Shown here one piece after another: positions 55,801 through 64,000 of a stretch of DNA of 64,000 nucleotides; within the stretch, counting starts at the first letter, position 1; each line of letters begins with the position of its first letter. The notes under the pieces were generated by a model, which worked only from the letters and a program-made list of their open reading frames with translations, had not been told where the DNA came from and ran no database searches. Origin of the DNA: Pelodera strongyloides (Eukaryota; Nematoda; Chromadorea; Rhabditida; Rhabditidae); the NCBI GenBank assembly GCA_036852015.1, contig JAANDG010000512.1:42280-106279 (forward strand), written 5' to 3'. The translations under genes and the position numbers were made by a program.

Positions 55801-58800
55801 ATGTTATCGTCAGTCCGTACAACTCGGTACTTACGCTCGATAGGTAATGTATAATTGATGGTTTTTTATGCATATTTTATATGAATGTTATGAACAAAGG
55901 ACGACGACAAAGAAAGAGACAAGTGATCTCCTTACGGCGAGGTAGGTCTACTTAGGCCCCCACCTTAACCTACGAGAGTTATTTTCTAATGCGGTAGGGT
56001 ACGACCTTTGTGAGCGGCTAAGAATGCAAACATATAACATTCTACTAGTTTTTCTTTTCATTTTTCTATTCCAGGCTTCAGCGCGAGGCGGACGCGGTTG
56101 TGATCCTCGACAACACTGCACTACATCACGTTGCTGGAAATCATTTGAAAATGGAACAGAACTCGTTCCATCACATTAATTACTTGGTACGTTGAGGTTT
56201 GATTAGGGACTATCACAGGGTGTGTGTGTGTATGTGTCTGGGTGTGCATGTATGTCTGGATGTGCGTGTGTGTATGTGACGAGGATACGATGATGAGGTG
56301 ATATAGCCACGTCCATTATTTCTTCCACCTTCTCATTTTTGCGCGGCGAGAGTTTCTCAACTGTGCTTACAGGGTTTTGCTGAGCGTGCTGACCAAGACC
56401 ACTGAATACTGATACTGGTACTACATTATTTTTCGTTTAGGTGTCTCGGATCATGTCGACGTCAACAGCCACCATCCGCTTCCCGTCCCCGTTGTTTAGT
56501 CGTCTGACTACCGTAGTATCGCACCTTGTACCTTACTCCCCGTTGAGGTTCTTGCAAACATGTGAGTTGTGAACGTGCGTTCTGTTCTAGTTTGAAGGAA
56601 TACACGGTGCCACTGTCGACAGAGCCTTGGAACGTCAGGCTACGTTCACTGACTATCACGCGTCACGCGTAGCTGGCTGTGTCGACTGGACTGACACATT
56701 GATATTGCAGTTTTCTTTGACTCGTGACTTTCACTTTGACTTTATTTGCGCTCTGCAGTAGCTCTTTAGAGGTAATTGCCAATTGCTTTTAGCCATGTGC
56801 CCGATCGTGGATCCCCGTGATGCGGTCGACTTTGTCGGTGTCACCAATGTGAGTGGTGTGATGAGGCAATTGCTGCGACCGACGAATATGATGGTGGGTA
56901 TTACGGTATTGGATTTGCATGAGAGTAGATTATAGAAAGCGAGCTGTCAGGAAAATTTATTACGAACGTGAATATGTATAGCGCAAGGTTTCTTTCTCTT
57001 TCTCGTTCCTTGATATAGAAGCGCAGAAGCAGAAAAGCGTTGGTGATGAAGTTTCCTCTCCCATGGAAGGCGGACGGTGTGATCGTGTAGTATGGCGTGC
57101 GTGCGCGACCGAATAGAATAGCCATGTTCCATGTGTCTTACAACAATCTATTTGATATCCTTGCAGATCTCAACGGCGACCAAACGCAACGCTTCACCCG
57201 GTTGTATGCTAGCTGGACTGGCGATTATGCAGGGAAAAGTGAAGAATTCTGATTTCAAGCACTGTCTGACAAGTGGAGCGGTTGGTTGTGTTTTGTAATT
57301 AGATTTGAATTGTGTTAATTGGCGTAATTATCCTTAACCGTAGCCTTGGTTTGTTCTGAATTTCTGGACGTTTCGGCGGCTCGTAGTTAGTAGTTGGGTT
57401 GTCGATCGTTGAATAGGCTCTGTGTGCATCTATTCTATGGATGGTGGTTTAATGCGAAATGCTAGCCCCTTTGGAAAATTTGCATATGATAAGCAAATCC
57501 TATGTATCCTATGCTAATTTTGTACGATCGTCCATCCAAAGAGGCTAGCATTTCGCTTTGAGCTAGTTTAAAGCCAGGCTTCTAGAAGTAGGCATATTAT
57601 GTCTTTGAACAACGGCTATCCATATACATTTGTTTGAAGTTAGTGCGGGGGTGTTGTATCCGGGCAGGCCCGGTCTGACCTCTGACCCGCATGTATTACC
57701 GGTGAACTTGATTTATTCTTCCTTTTCCCCTTAGGTGGCCATGCGTGAGATGATTCGCCGCCCGCCCTGGATGTCCTACAATCCGCTTCAGTTGGGAAAA
57801 GCACCAAAGTCACCATTTGTGGAAACCAGTGTTAATGTGAGTGTTGTTCCCCAATTACTTGTTCAACTGTGAGCGTGAGCTACTCTTATGAGTCACAATT
57901 GGGCCTGGACGTACTATCTAACGTGAGTGTGGTGATGGTTTGTAGGGTGGCTGAAACATATGCTTAAAGGGTCAGGCCCATTTCAAATGACCCCTATTTT
58001 TGATGATTCCATCTGATTCTCCATATCAAATATAGTAGGGTACGATATTTTCCTAATTTTCAAGCGCAAAAATCACTCATTATTCAGCAATTTACTATTG
58101 CCAGTCATACCCAACTTTCTATCGCAGTTGTCACGCCCCTTCGCGCTAATTGGGCAATATGCTCTATTGGGCGTGGCAATGCGATTTTGGCCAATCAGCG
58201 CGAATGGGCGTGCCAACTGCGATAGATAGTTGGGTATGACTGCCCACGGTAAATTGCTGAATAGTGTGTGAATTTTGCGCTTGAAAATTAGAAAAATATT
58301 GCATCCTACTATATTTGACATGGAGAATCAGATGGAATCATCAGAAATAGGGGTCAGTTGAAATGGGCCTGACCCTTTAAGAAACTGAGCAACGTGCACG
58401 TGTTTAAAGCGAAATTCCGGTCGGTTTTTGAAACACCGAATACACCAGCATTCTTATGCAGCATATGTAATAAATTAGAATAAAAAAAATCAAGCAAATT
58501 AGCATAAATACGGTATTTCGCATTAAGCCTGTTACTATGTAGTAAAGGACTTAGCACATTTGCGCTGGGGGATCTTATTAAGTGGATACAACATGTGTTC
58601 CATTATGTGCTCTTCCCGCACTGACAGATAGACTAATGGACTGAAGTTGTCGTGTATATGTTTCAAAATCACTTGTTTTACCGCTTTAAAACTGAAAGCC
58701 TTTCATCTACAGGTATCCGGCTTGCTTCTTTCTAATCACACGTCATCTGTGCGTTTACTACAGCACACGCTCAGTCAGTACGAGGGAATGCGAAAGAGGA

Positions 58801-59370
58801 ACGCTTTTATTGATCGGTATGTCTTTTCTGGTTATCGATTGATTTTCCAGTAATCAATAACACGCATTGCTAGCCTTGACCGGTATGTTACTAGTTTCTA
58901 CTTAATCTTTCCTCTTTCCTATTACTGTTGGAACTTTGTGTTGTTGTTGGTTGATTTTGATTGTCTCGTAGTCAGTCATAATCATAAGGTTTGGTTTATA
59001 ATAAACGCGCATGCATAACAGCAAATGTTTCATTGTTGGGATTTATGCTTGCGCGATCTGTAGTAAACTGCTGCAAGAAGTTTCAGGAGATACAGATTGC
59101 CTTTTGATACATTCCGATTGACTGTGCTTCTTTCGAGAAGTGCCAAGATGGAGAGATAGGGAGATAGGGGGATAGAGAGAGAGAGAGAGAGAGAGAGAAT
59201 GAGGGAGAGAGTAGAGTGAAGGAGAGGTTTTCAACTGTTTACGATATTATTTCAGCTTCCAAAAAGAGGAGGGCTTCACACTGGACATGATGGACGAATC
59301 GGCAGAAGCGGTGTCGGATTTAGTCGCGGAATACGGACGCATTGAGCATCAGGAGTATTTTGATCAGTGA
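52866..59370 (+). CDS. tbg-1: gamma-tubulin (tbg-1)
   Basis: Fourteen exons, join(52866..52931, 53222..53320, 54038..54138, 54463..54534, 54790..54855, 55281..55358, 55739..55843, 56075..56186, 56441..56561, 56793..56893, 57167..57280, 57735..57836, 58713..58816, 59256..59370), phases agree, 451 residues, the usual gamma-tubulin length. GTP-binding hallmarks: [29 protein letters not shown], and the tubulin signature [10 protein letters not shown]. Gamma-type rather than alpha/beta features: [50 protein letters not shown] and [20 protein letters not shown]. Gamma-tubulin forms ring complexes that nucleate microtubules at centrosomes. It is somewhat diverged at the N-terminus ([10 protein letters not shown]). 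Introns are rich in MITEs and hold a 20-bp tandem repeat. Confidence 0.95.
53022..53090. repeat. 20-bp tandem repeat in tbg-1 intron 1
   Basis: CTTACTGTATTGTTTAGAA with one added base per period repeats three times, followed by a partial CTTACTGT. Confidence 0.9.
53456..53847. mobile_element. GGCCGTATTCGTATTCACC element split by another MITE
   Basis: Outer ends TTCAGAGGCCGTATTCGTAT and TTGGTGAATACGGCCTCAGG are inverted repeats. Inner halves GGGAACCCTCCCTGG / CCTAGGGAGGGCTCCC pair too. The GGGCGCATTCGAG element (53521-53763) interrupts the middle. Confidence 0.8.
53521..53763. mobile_element. palindromic MITE (GGGCGCATTCGAGATGGAC family), copy 2
   Basis: Nearly identical along its length to 46081-46330. 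Flanked by TAA on both sides (CTAA before, TAAA after), consistent with a TA or TAA target duplication inside the older element. Confidence 0.85.
57448..57559. mobile_element. AAATGCTAGCC palindrome
   Basis: TTTAATGCGAAATGCTAGCC left, GAGGCTAGCATTTCGCTTT right; relative of 27816-27900, in a tbg-1 intron. Confidence 0.7.
57964..58380. mobile_element. long TTAA palindrome (TTAAAGGGTCAGGCCCATTT family)
   Basis: Starts TTAAAGGGTCAGGCCCATTT and ends AAATGGGCCTGACCCTTTAA, a perfect 20-bp terminal inverted repeat. The arms continue for about 150 bp (GATGATTCCATCTGATTCTC / GAGAATCAGATGGAATCATC). Length 417 bp, in a tbg-1 intron. Confidence 0.9.
58404..58526. mobile_element. CCGGTCGG/TTAA MITE, right end eroded
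   Basis: TTAAAGCGAAATTCCGGTCG left; CGGTATTTCGCATTAA right without the full CCGGCCGG. Confidence 0.65.
58575..58688. mobile_element. TTAAGTGGATACAACATGTG palindrome
   Basis: ATTAAGTGGATACAACATGT left and CACTTGTTTTACCGCTTTAA right. Confidence 0.5.
59159..59201. repeat. GA microsatellite
   Basis: GATAGGGAGATAGGGGGATA then (GA)n, before the last tbg-1 exon. Confidence 0.85.
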
Positions 59371-59373
59371 TTG

Positions 59374-59463
59374 TTTAAATGGGAATGACACGTGGTTTGT
59401 GAAACTTGTGCTGGTCGCAAGCATTTCTGCACCGAATACGTTTCACAAACCGCGTGCTGGTAA
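59374..59463. mobile_element. short palindrome GACACGTGGTTTGTGAAAC
   Basis: GACACGTGGTTTGTGAAAC left and GTTTCACAAACCGCGTGCTG right, ending exactly where the next MITE begins; starts 4 bp after the tbg-1 stop. Confidence 0.65.
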
Positions 59464-59578
59464 AGCGAAATACCGGCCAGTTTTTGAAACGAATAGTGGA
59501 CAACTGAATTTGCATACGCTGCGTGAGAATGCTGGCCTACTAGATGTGTTTCAAAAACCGGCCGGTATTTTGCTTTAA
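59459..59578. mobile_element. CCGGCCGG/TTAA MITE, short copy
   Basis: GTAAAGCGAAATACCGGCCA left and AACCGGCCGGTATTTTGC then TTTAA right; 120 bp, with an internal deletion relative to others. Confidence 0.8.
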
Positions 59579-60837
59579 ACTTCGGGGCACGTGTGTATGA
59601 GTGGGTGGGCAGGTGTCCACTTTAATTAGTTAAATGTAAATTATAACTCCGTGCATCCATTCAATTTTCGGAATATAAGCCTTCCTAAATATCTTAAGAA
59701 AACTTACTTCTGTCAACTTTTGGAAGTGGTTTCTTTTTTCACTTATGTGTGATATAAGGCATAAAGGTGTGCTTCTGTGTTGCGATTTTAAGTTTATGTG
59801 TAAATATTTTGTTTATGTAGTATTCTCACTGACAATAATGCGTATCTCATGAATAATATACGTGGTTTGTTTTGAATCCGGTTTGTGACTTTTTGTTATG
59901 ATTTTCATTCTATTTATGACCGAGTCCGAGTGTTAAAATATTGCTCAAACTTTATTGTATTAGAATTTGTAAATGTATGCTTTGTGTAATTGAAACAAAT
60001 GTAAAACTATCCTTAGAGTGATTTATCATTTATATTTATTAATTAACTAATTGAAGTTAAGATGCTTTTGGATTATTATTTATTTCTCATCTGTATTAGT
60101 GACATAATTGTGCATCGTCGATACTCTTGAATATTTATTGATTTATTATTTTTGTTGATTAATATATTCATTTAATGCTGTATTTATTTTAATGTAAGGA
60201 TACGAGAGTAAAGAGGGTTTTGACCTGGTGTATGTTTCACAATATTTAAAGTTTCAAGGGAAGTGTGATTTAAAGGGAAAATGCAAAATGGGTATTGGGT
60301 AACGTATTGGGCAAATATTTTGTTTAGGACCTAATCGTTGCAACCTTAATAGATTTATTAAAGCGAACTAACAGCCGGATTTGGAAGCGCTCTCAAAATT
60401 CAAATAAATGCAGCCCTATGTAAGGTCTAATTGGGATCAATTTTTTATTCGAATAAGGTCATTGCACATAATGAATATGAATGCAGTTATTTGAGCTTCT
60501 TTTTAAGAACCTGCTGCTATCATTTAAAGTTCAGATTTAGCGCCCGAGGGCCTCATATTCATATTTATGTTCTCGCAAAAAAAGGACGAACGTACTGTGG
60601 TTTTTGGCTTGTAAATATTAAAGCGGTCTAACGACCGGTCTTTAAAGCGGCGGTTTTTGGGTAAAGGCATTCCCATGTAGCGTGTGCAAATAACTGCGAT
60701 TCTGCGCGTTTTTTTATTCTAACGAAATTCTGCTTTATTAGCTTTCTTGGGCTTGTACAAGAAGAACAATGATGTATTGACTAAGCATCTGTATTCTACG
60801 TTTCACACACATTTGATATAAATATGTTTGCGTTTTC

Positions 60838-61005
60838 TTCAAAGCGAAATACCGGCCGGAAACGCCTCGCGCTGAATTCCTACGTATTTATGCTAATTTG
60901 TTCGAATTTAGCTCGATTTTATTTTAATTTATGTTCATTTGCATAAGCTGCATTAGAATGCTGGTTACTCGATGTGTTTCAAAAACAGGCCTGTATTTCG
61001 ATATG
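60838..61005. mobile_element. CCGGCCGG/TTAA MITE
   Basis: TTCAAAGCGAAATACCGGCC left and AACAGGCCTGTATTTCG right, with the usual core. Confidence 0.7.
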
Positions 61006-61921
61006 TATTGCGTTCTCTTTGTGCTGTTTGGGAAAACTAAGTCTGAAATTTATTTGCCCTTTTTGGGCTTGTACTCGAAGAAGAACAATGGTATGTGAGG
61101 ATTGTACGGATTGAAGGAAGTCAGCAGTTTACAGTTGATTCTCAGAAGATCGTTAAGTAATATGGCGAATAGTGAGTGAATTCTGTTTGGAGAAGCGGGA
61201 AATAGCCGGATCGCGAAGTAAGAAGCTGTTTGTCTGAAATGGGAATCATATATTTGTGCCAGATTGGAGCGGCGAGCCTCGGTTCGCGAAGGATGTGCGG
61301 TTCTTTGTGTCGAACCGTGATACAGCTAGAGTTAGGGGTTGCGGAAGGTGCGCCACAACACAAGTGCGCCGCGGGGAGTTGTATCTCTTTCGCGCTCACA
61401 CGTACCGCAGCCGCACCGCGGCTCTTTTCGAGAGGGAGGGAATTTATGGGAAAGCTTACCTTTTGGGAATGGCAACCGGGAAGTGATGTCTGCATGTTGC
61501 GGTGACTGTTTCACAGGCGACGAGAGGCGCGTCGAGAAGGCAGACCTGAAATTCATAAATGTTGCTAAGATTTGATGTGGAACAGCCTTTCCCAGACCAA
61601 TGAGCCATGCACGGGCGAGCGCGGGGGGCGCGCGGCCCACGAAAGGTGGGCCTGGAACGCGCGGCCCACCGACCAAGTTTTCTCAGTGGTATTGAACCCT
61701 TCTGCTGGCTCCTGCCCCTAGCCCGATGACATCGTGTAATTTGTCATGAGGATGCTCAGGATCTCTGCGCAACAAGTCATATGCTCACTATTTGAAACTG
61801 TACTTGAATATGCATGCTCTTGGAGCGTAAAATATTTGTGAATATGTCTTGTCCGGTTAACTTAGTACACACCCAATATAACTGTGCATTGTGGGTCAAC
61901 AAGTTAGCGTTAATTCGGTAC

Positions 61922-62060
61922 TGTACCTACTTTGGGAAATTTATATATGATACGCATATCCTATGTGTCCTATGCAAATTTCTGGTGCCAGTCCGAAGCA
62001 TCCGGCAACAAATTTGCATAGGATACATAGACTATGTGTAGCATATGCAAATTTCCAAAG
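61922..62060. mobile_element. palindromic MITE-like element (TTTGGGAAATTTG family), copy 2
   Basis: GTACCTACTTTGGGAAATTT left and GCATATGCAAATTTCCAAAG right, with GATACGCATATCCTATGTGT / ATACATAGACTATG inner arms; pairs with 14400-14540. Confidence 0.7.
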
Positions 62061-62343
62061 CTGTGCAAATTATTAGCGGCGCCCGTTGCGGAATTAGGGG
62101 TAAATCTTGTGTTTATTGTGGTAAACTCGGTCCAACGAGAACTGCGCCCAAGGAACATACGCAAAGTTACGGTAGGCACTGTCTAAAGTAGACTTTACTT
62201 CTATCTGATGTTTGATCTAACTAGCTTCTATCTAACTAGGGTTGATGTGGTGGATAGAAAGTTAGAAAGTGGGGTGGACTAGCAGTCAACTTCCAAAATA
62301 TCTGATATTGAATTTGTGAAACATTAAGCTTCGAGTTTATAAT

Positions 62344-62545
62344 TTAAAGCGAAACGCGGACCACATCGAGTACACCAGCATTCCTATGCAGCTTAATGCA
62401 GCTTAAAACATAAATTTTAATGCAGCTTAAAACATAAATTAGAATAAAAAGTCGAGCTAAATTTGAGCAAGTTTGCATAAATAAATACGTAAGAATTCCG
62501 TTGTCCACAGCGCGTTTCAAAAACCGGCCAGCATTTCGCTTTAAA
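62344..62545. mobile_element. CCGGCCGG/TTAA MITE with internal duplication
   Basis: TTAAAGCGAAACGCGGACC left and AACCGGCCAGCATTTCGCTTT right. The phrase AATGCAGCTTAAAACATAAA occurs twice inside. Confidence 0.75.
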
Positions 62546-63164
62546 CTTTTCGGTTGTTCCCTCAAAAATGCCAAGATGAAGCTCATGAGAGCGAAGCCAG
62601 TTTGCATCGGTTAGCATGGTAAAAAGCTAAGAACCACGGTTGGAGAGAGTTGTTTCAAGGGTAGAGGGCAGTGATGAAGAGTTAGCGAGAGAGCATGGAA
62701 AACGAGAGAGACTTGAGTGACAGAATAGAGAAAAAGAAGATTGTTTAGGGCAAAAAAAGATGGACGGGGGAACGGGAGAGAGATCTTTGGTTTTCTGGAG
62801 AGAGGGAAAAGAAGTAGAGGACGAGGGATGTTAGAGCCATGCTCAAGTAGTCGACGCTACAGAGAAGCAGACGTGCAGGAAGCATGAGGAGGAAACGTTT
62901 TGGGGAAGAGGGCTGAATTTGTCATTCTTCATATTTAGGGAAGTGTCGAGAGAGAGAGAGAGAGTGAGAGAGAGGGATAAAGAAGTAAGAGAGAGAGAGA
63001 GATAAAGAGACAGAGATAGAGGGAGATAGCTCACCCCGAGGGAATAACTAACAAAGATATGTACAAAGATATGTCAGTCAATTATTCTGATGAGGTGCGC
63101 AGAAAGTTGATCAAGTCAAAGATAGCACTTCGAGCTTTTGCTTCAGTCACAGCTCACAGCGATG

Positions 63165-63275
63165 CAAAATCTCTCTCTCTCTCTTATCTTCCTCTTTCCC
63201 TCTTTCTCTCTCTCTCTCTCTCCTTCCCTCTTTCTCTTAAATTTTCTCCTCTCTGTATTTCTCTCTCTGTCTCTC
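63165..63275. repeat. TC microsatellite
   Basis: (TC)n with TTCCTC/TTTCCC interruptions. Confidence 0.85.
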
Positions 63276-63452
63276 TCTTATCCCCTTTCTCGCTTGTCGT
63301 TTCATCTGCAACTCTTCGCCTTCTCTCTATCTCACCGCTTCATCACTAACATTTTCTGTTTCAAGTTTCTTCAATACAAATGTTTTAAACGTTTAAAAGT
63401 ATGTAAAGCTTGACTCAACTGGTACAGATATTAAATAATGGCTGGACCTTAC

Positions 63453-63960
63453 CTGAGTTTTATTGACCCAAATGACGAATAGGTCTTTTTTCCGTCGTTT
63501 TTCGGTTTCACAAAGCAGTAACGACGAGAGATTCGACGTTGACGTGGAGAAGGCGAGAGAGTGCAGATAAGTGAGAAGTTCCAGACAGAATCTTCCCCAT
63601 TTCAATTCTGACGTGTGATTTGATGATTCTGGAAGAATATGATACCGTACCCATGGTAGGTTACTGTAACTTTCGACGAGTACTTTACCTATGTAAGCCT
63701 GCCTTGTGGGTAGGTCTCTCAAAGACAATAAGTATCTCTCGATGAATACGCGTTCACTGCCAGTGTACAGTACCTAGGGAAATTGCAGCAACGTCTACGC
63801 CAGACATTCGCCGCGAGTCATCGGTGCGCCAGGTTATCGCCGCGTGTAGCATAATAGATACATAGTATAACTCACCTTGAACGTCAATAATTAATGTTCC
63901 CACTTCGTGTCGTGATTGTGAGGAAATATTAGGTATTCTTGGTCGGAGATCTTCTTTAAT
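63453..63960 (-). CDS. two exons of a partial, unrecognised gene at the right edge
   Basis: On the minus strand, exon 63960..63876 follows TTTGTTTCAG, reads IKEDLRPRIPNISSQSRHEV then GTLIIDVQ, and ends at GTGAG in phase 1. Exon 63628..63453 follows ATTCTTCCAG, continues in phase as SSNHTSELKWGRFCLELLTY and so on through CETEKRRKKDLFVIWVNKTQ, and ends at GTAAG. Matching phase, good splice sites and a single open frame support coding. Upstream exons lie beyond the window; I could not find the downstream ones. No family recognised. Confidence 0.45.
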
Positions 63961-64000
63961 CTGAAACAAAAACTATTATTTCTCCCTTCTTTCTCTCTCT

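Larger units (their letters stand above)
59371..63452. other. 3' flank of tbg-1 and intergenic DNA, no gene recognised
   Basis: Immediately downstream come two MITEs. Then follows A/T-rich DNA to about 60830, more MITEs, and a GC-rich patch at 61260-61690 open on both strands but without splice or codon signals I trust. 62640-63420 is GA- and TC-rich low-complexity DNA. Confidence 0.45.

Noticed and set aside
61230..61676. Overlapping open frames on both strands in a GC-rich patch
   Set aside because: Open on both strands, no acceptor/donor pair in phase, no recognisable motif; probably composition.
63059..63180. Plus-strand frame MYKDMSVNYSDEVRRKLIKS... as an exon
   Set aside because: It runs straight into a TC microsatellite with no donor and no partner exon. 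The minus-strand reading of the same DNA is closed by stops.
1..64000. CRISPR array, prokaryotic operon, integrated virus or toxin system
   Set aside because: The tandem repeats lack unique spacers, all genes are intron-rich and eukaryotic, and no integrase, polymerase, capsid or toxin-like frame was seen.

Overview
The window reads as nuclear DNA of a rhabditid-type nematode. Coding sequence is split into short exons by many introns. Most introns end in a U-rich tract plus TTTCAG, ATTTCAG or TTTTAG, the nematode 3' splice signal. Several first exons begin a few bases after such an acceptor with no exon before it, as expected for spliced-leader trans-splicing. Interstitial TTAGGC/GCCTAA arrays match the nematode telomere repeat, and the recognisable proteins (UNC-64, RSP-3, UBC-7, RPAC-19, TBG-1) are of worm type. 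All gene models were assembled by hand from reading frames, splice sites and phase agreement. No tool or database was used.

Layout, left to right. 459-1517 (+): SR splicing factor rsp-3 (SRSF1 family). 1518-4833: repeat-rich intergenic DNA. 4834-9093 (+): ten-exon SLC52/RFT riboflavin transporter. 10648-17950 (+): thirteen-exon gene for a protein of about 655 residues that I do not recognise. 18431-19500: tandem array of tRNA-like units with higher-order structure. 19639-24987 (-): sixteen-exon two-PDZ protein whose N-terminal half is built from six tandemly duplicated exons. 25528-26466: 38-bp minisatellite. 28769-42026 (-): unc-64 (syntaxin-1), nine common exons and three alternative last exons, each encoding a different membrane anchor. 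45995-48531 (+): ubc-7. 50395-52324 (+): rpac-19. 52866-59370 (+): tbg-1 (gamma-tubulin). 63453-63960 (-): two exons of a partial, unrecognised gene entering from the right edge.

Non-coding DNA is dominated by palindromic, MITE-like elements. At least ten families are visible. The largest set starts TTAAAGCG and ends CGCTTTAA and occurs more than twenty times, in introns and between genes; its ends suggest insertion at TTAA. One clear nested insertion lies in an intron of tbg-1. Tandem repeats with units of 20, 38, about 65, about 113, about 150 and about 220 bp, and many GA/TC microsatellites, fill much of the rest.

The genes are ordinary cell-biology loci: splicing, vitamin uptake, synaptic fusion, ubiquitin conjugation, RNA polymerase I/III and microtubule nucleation. 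They do not form a pathway. ubc-7, rpac-19 and tbg-1 share a strand and could be co-transcribed, but their spacing is larger than in a typical worm operon. I found no CRISPR array, prokaryotic operon or viral gene. The most unusual items are the three-anchor syntaxin locus, the exon-duplicated PDZ protein, the tRNA-like higher-order array, and the TTAA palindrome superfamily.
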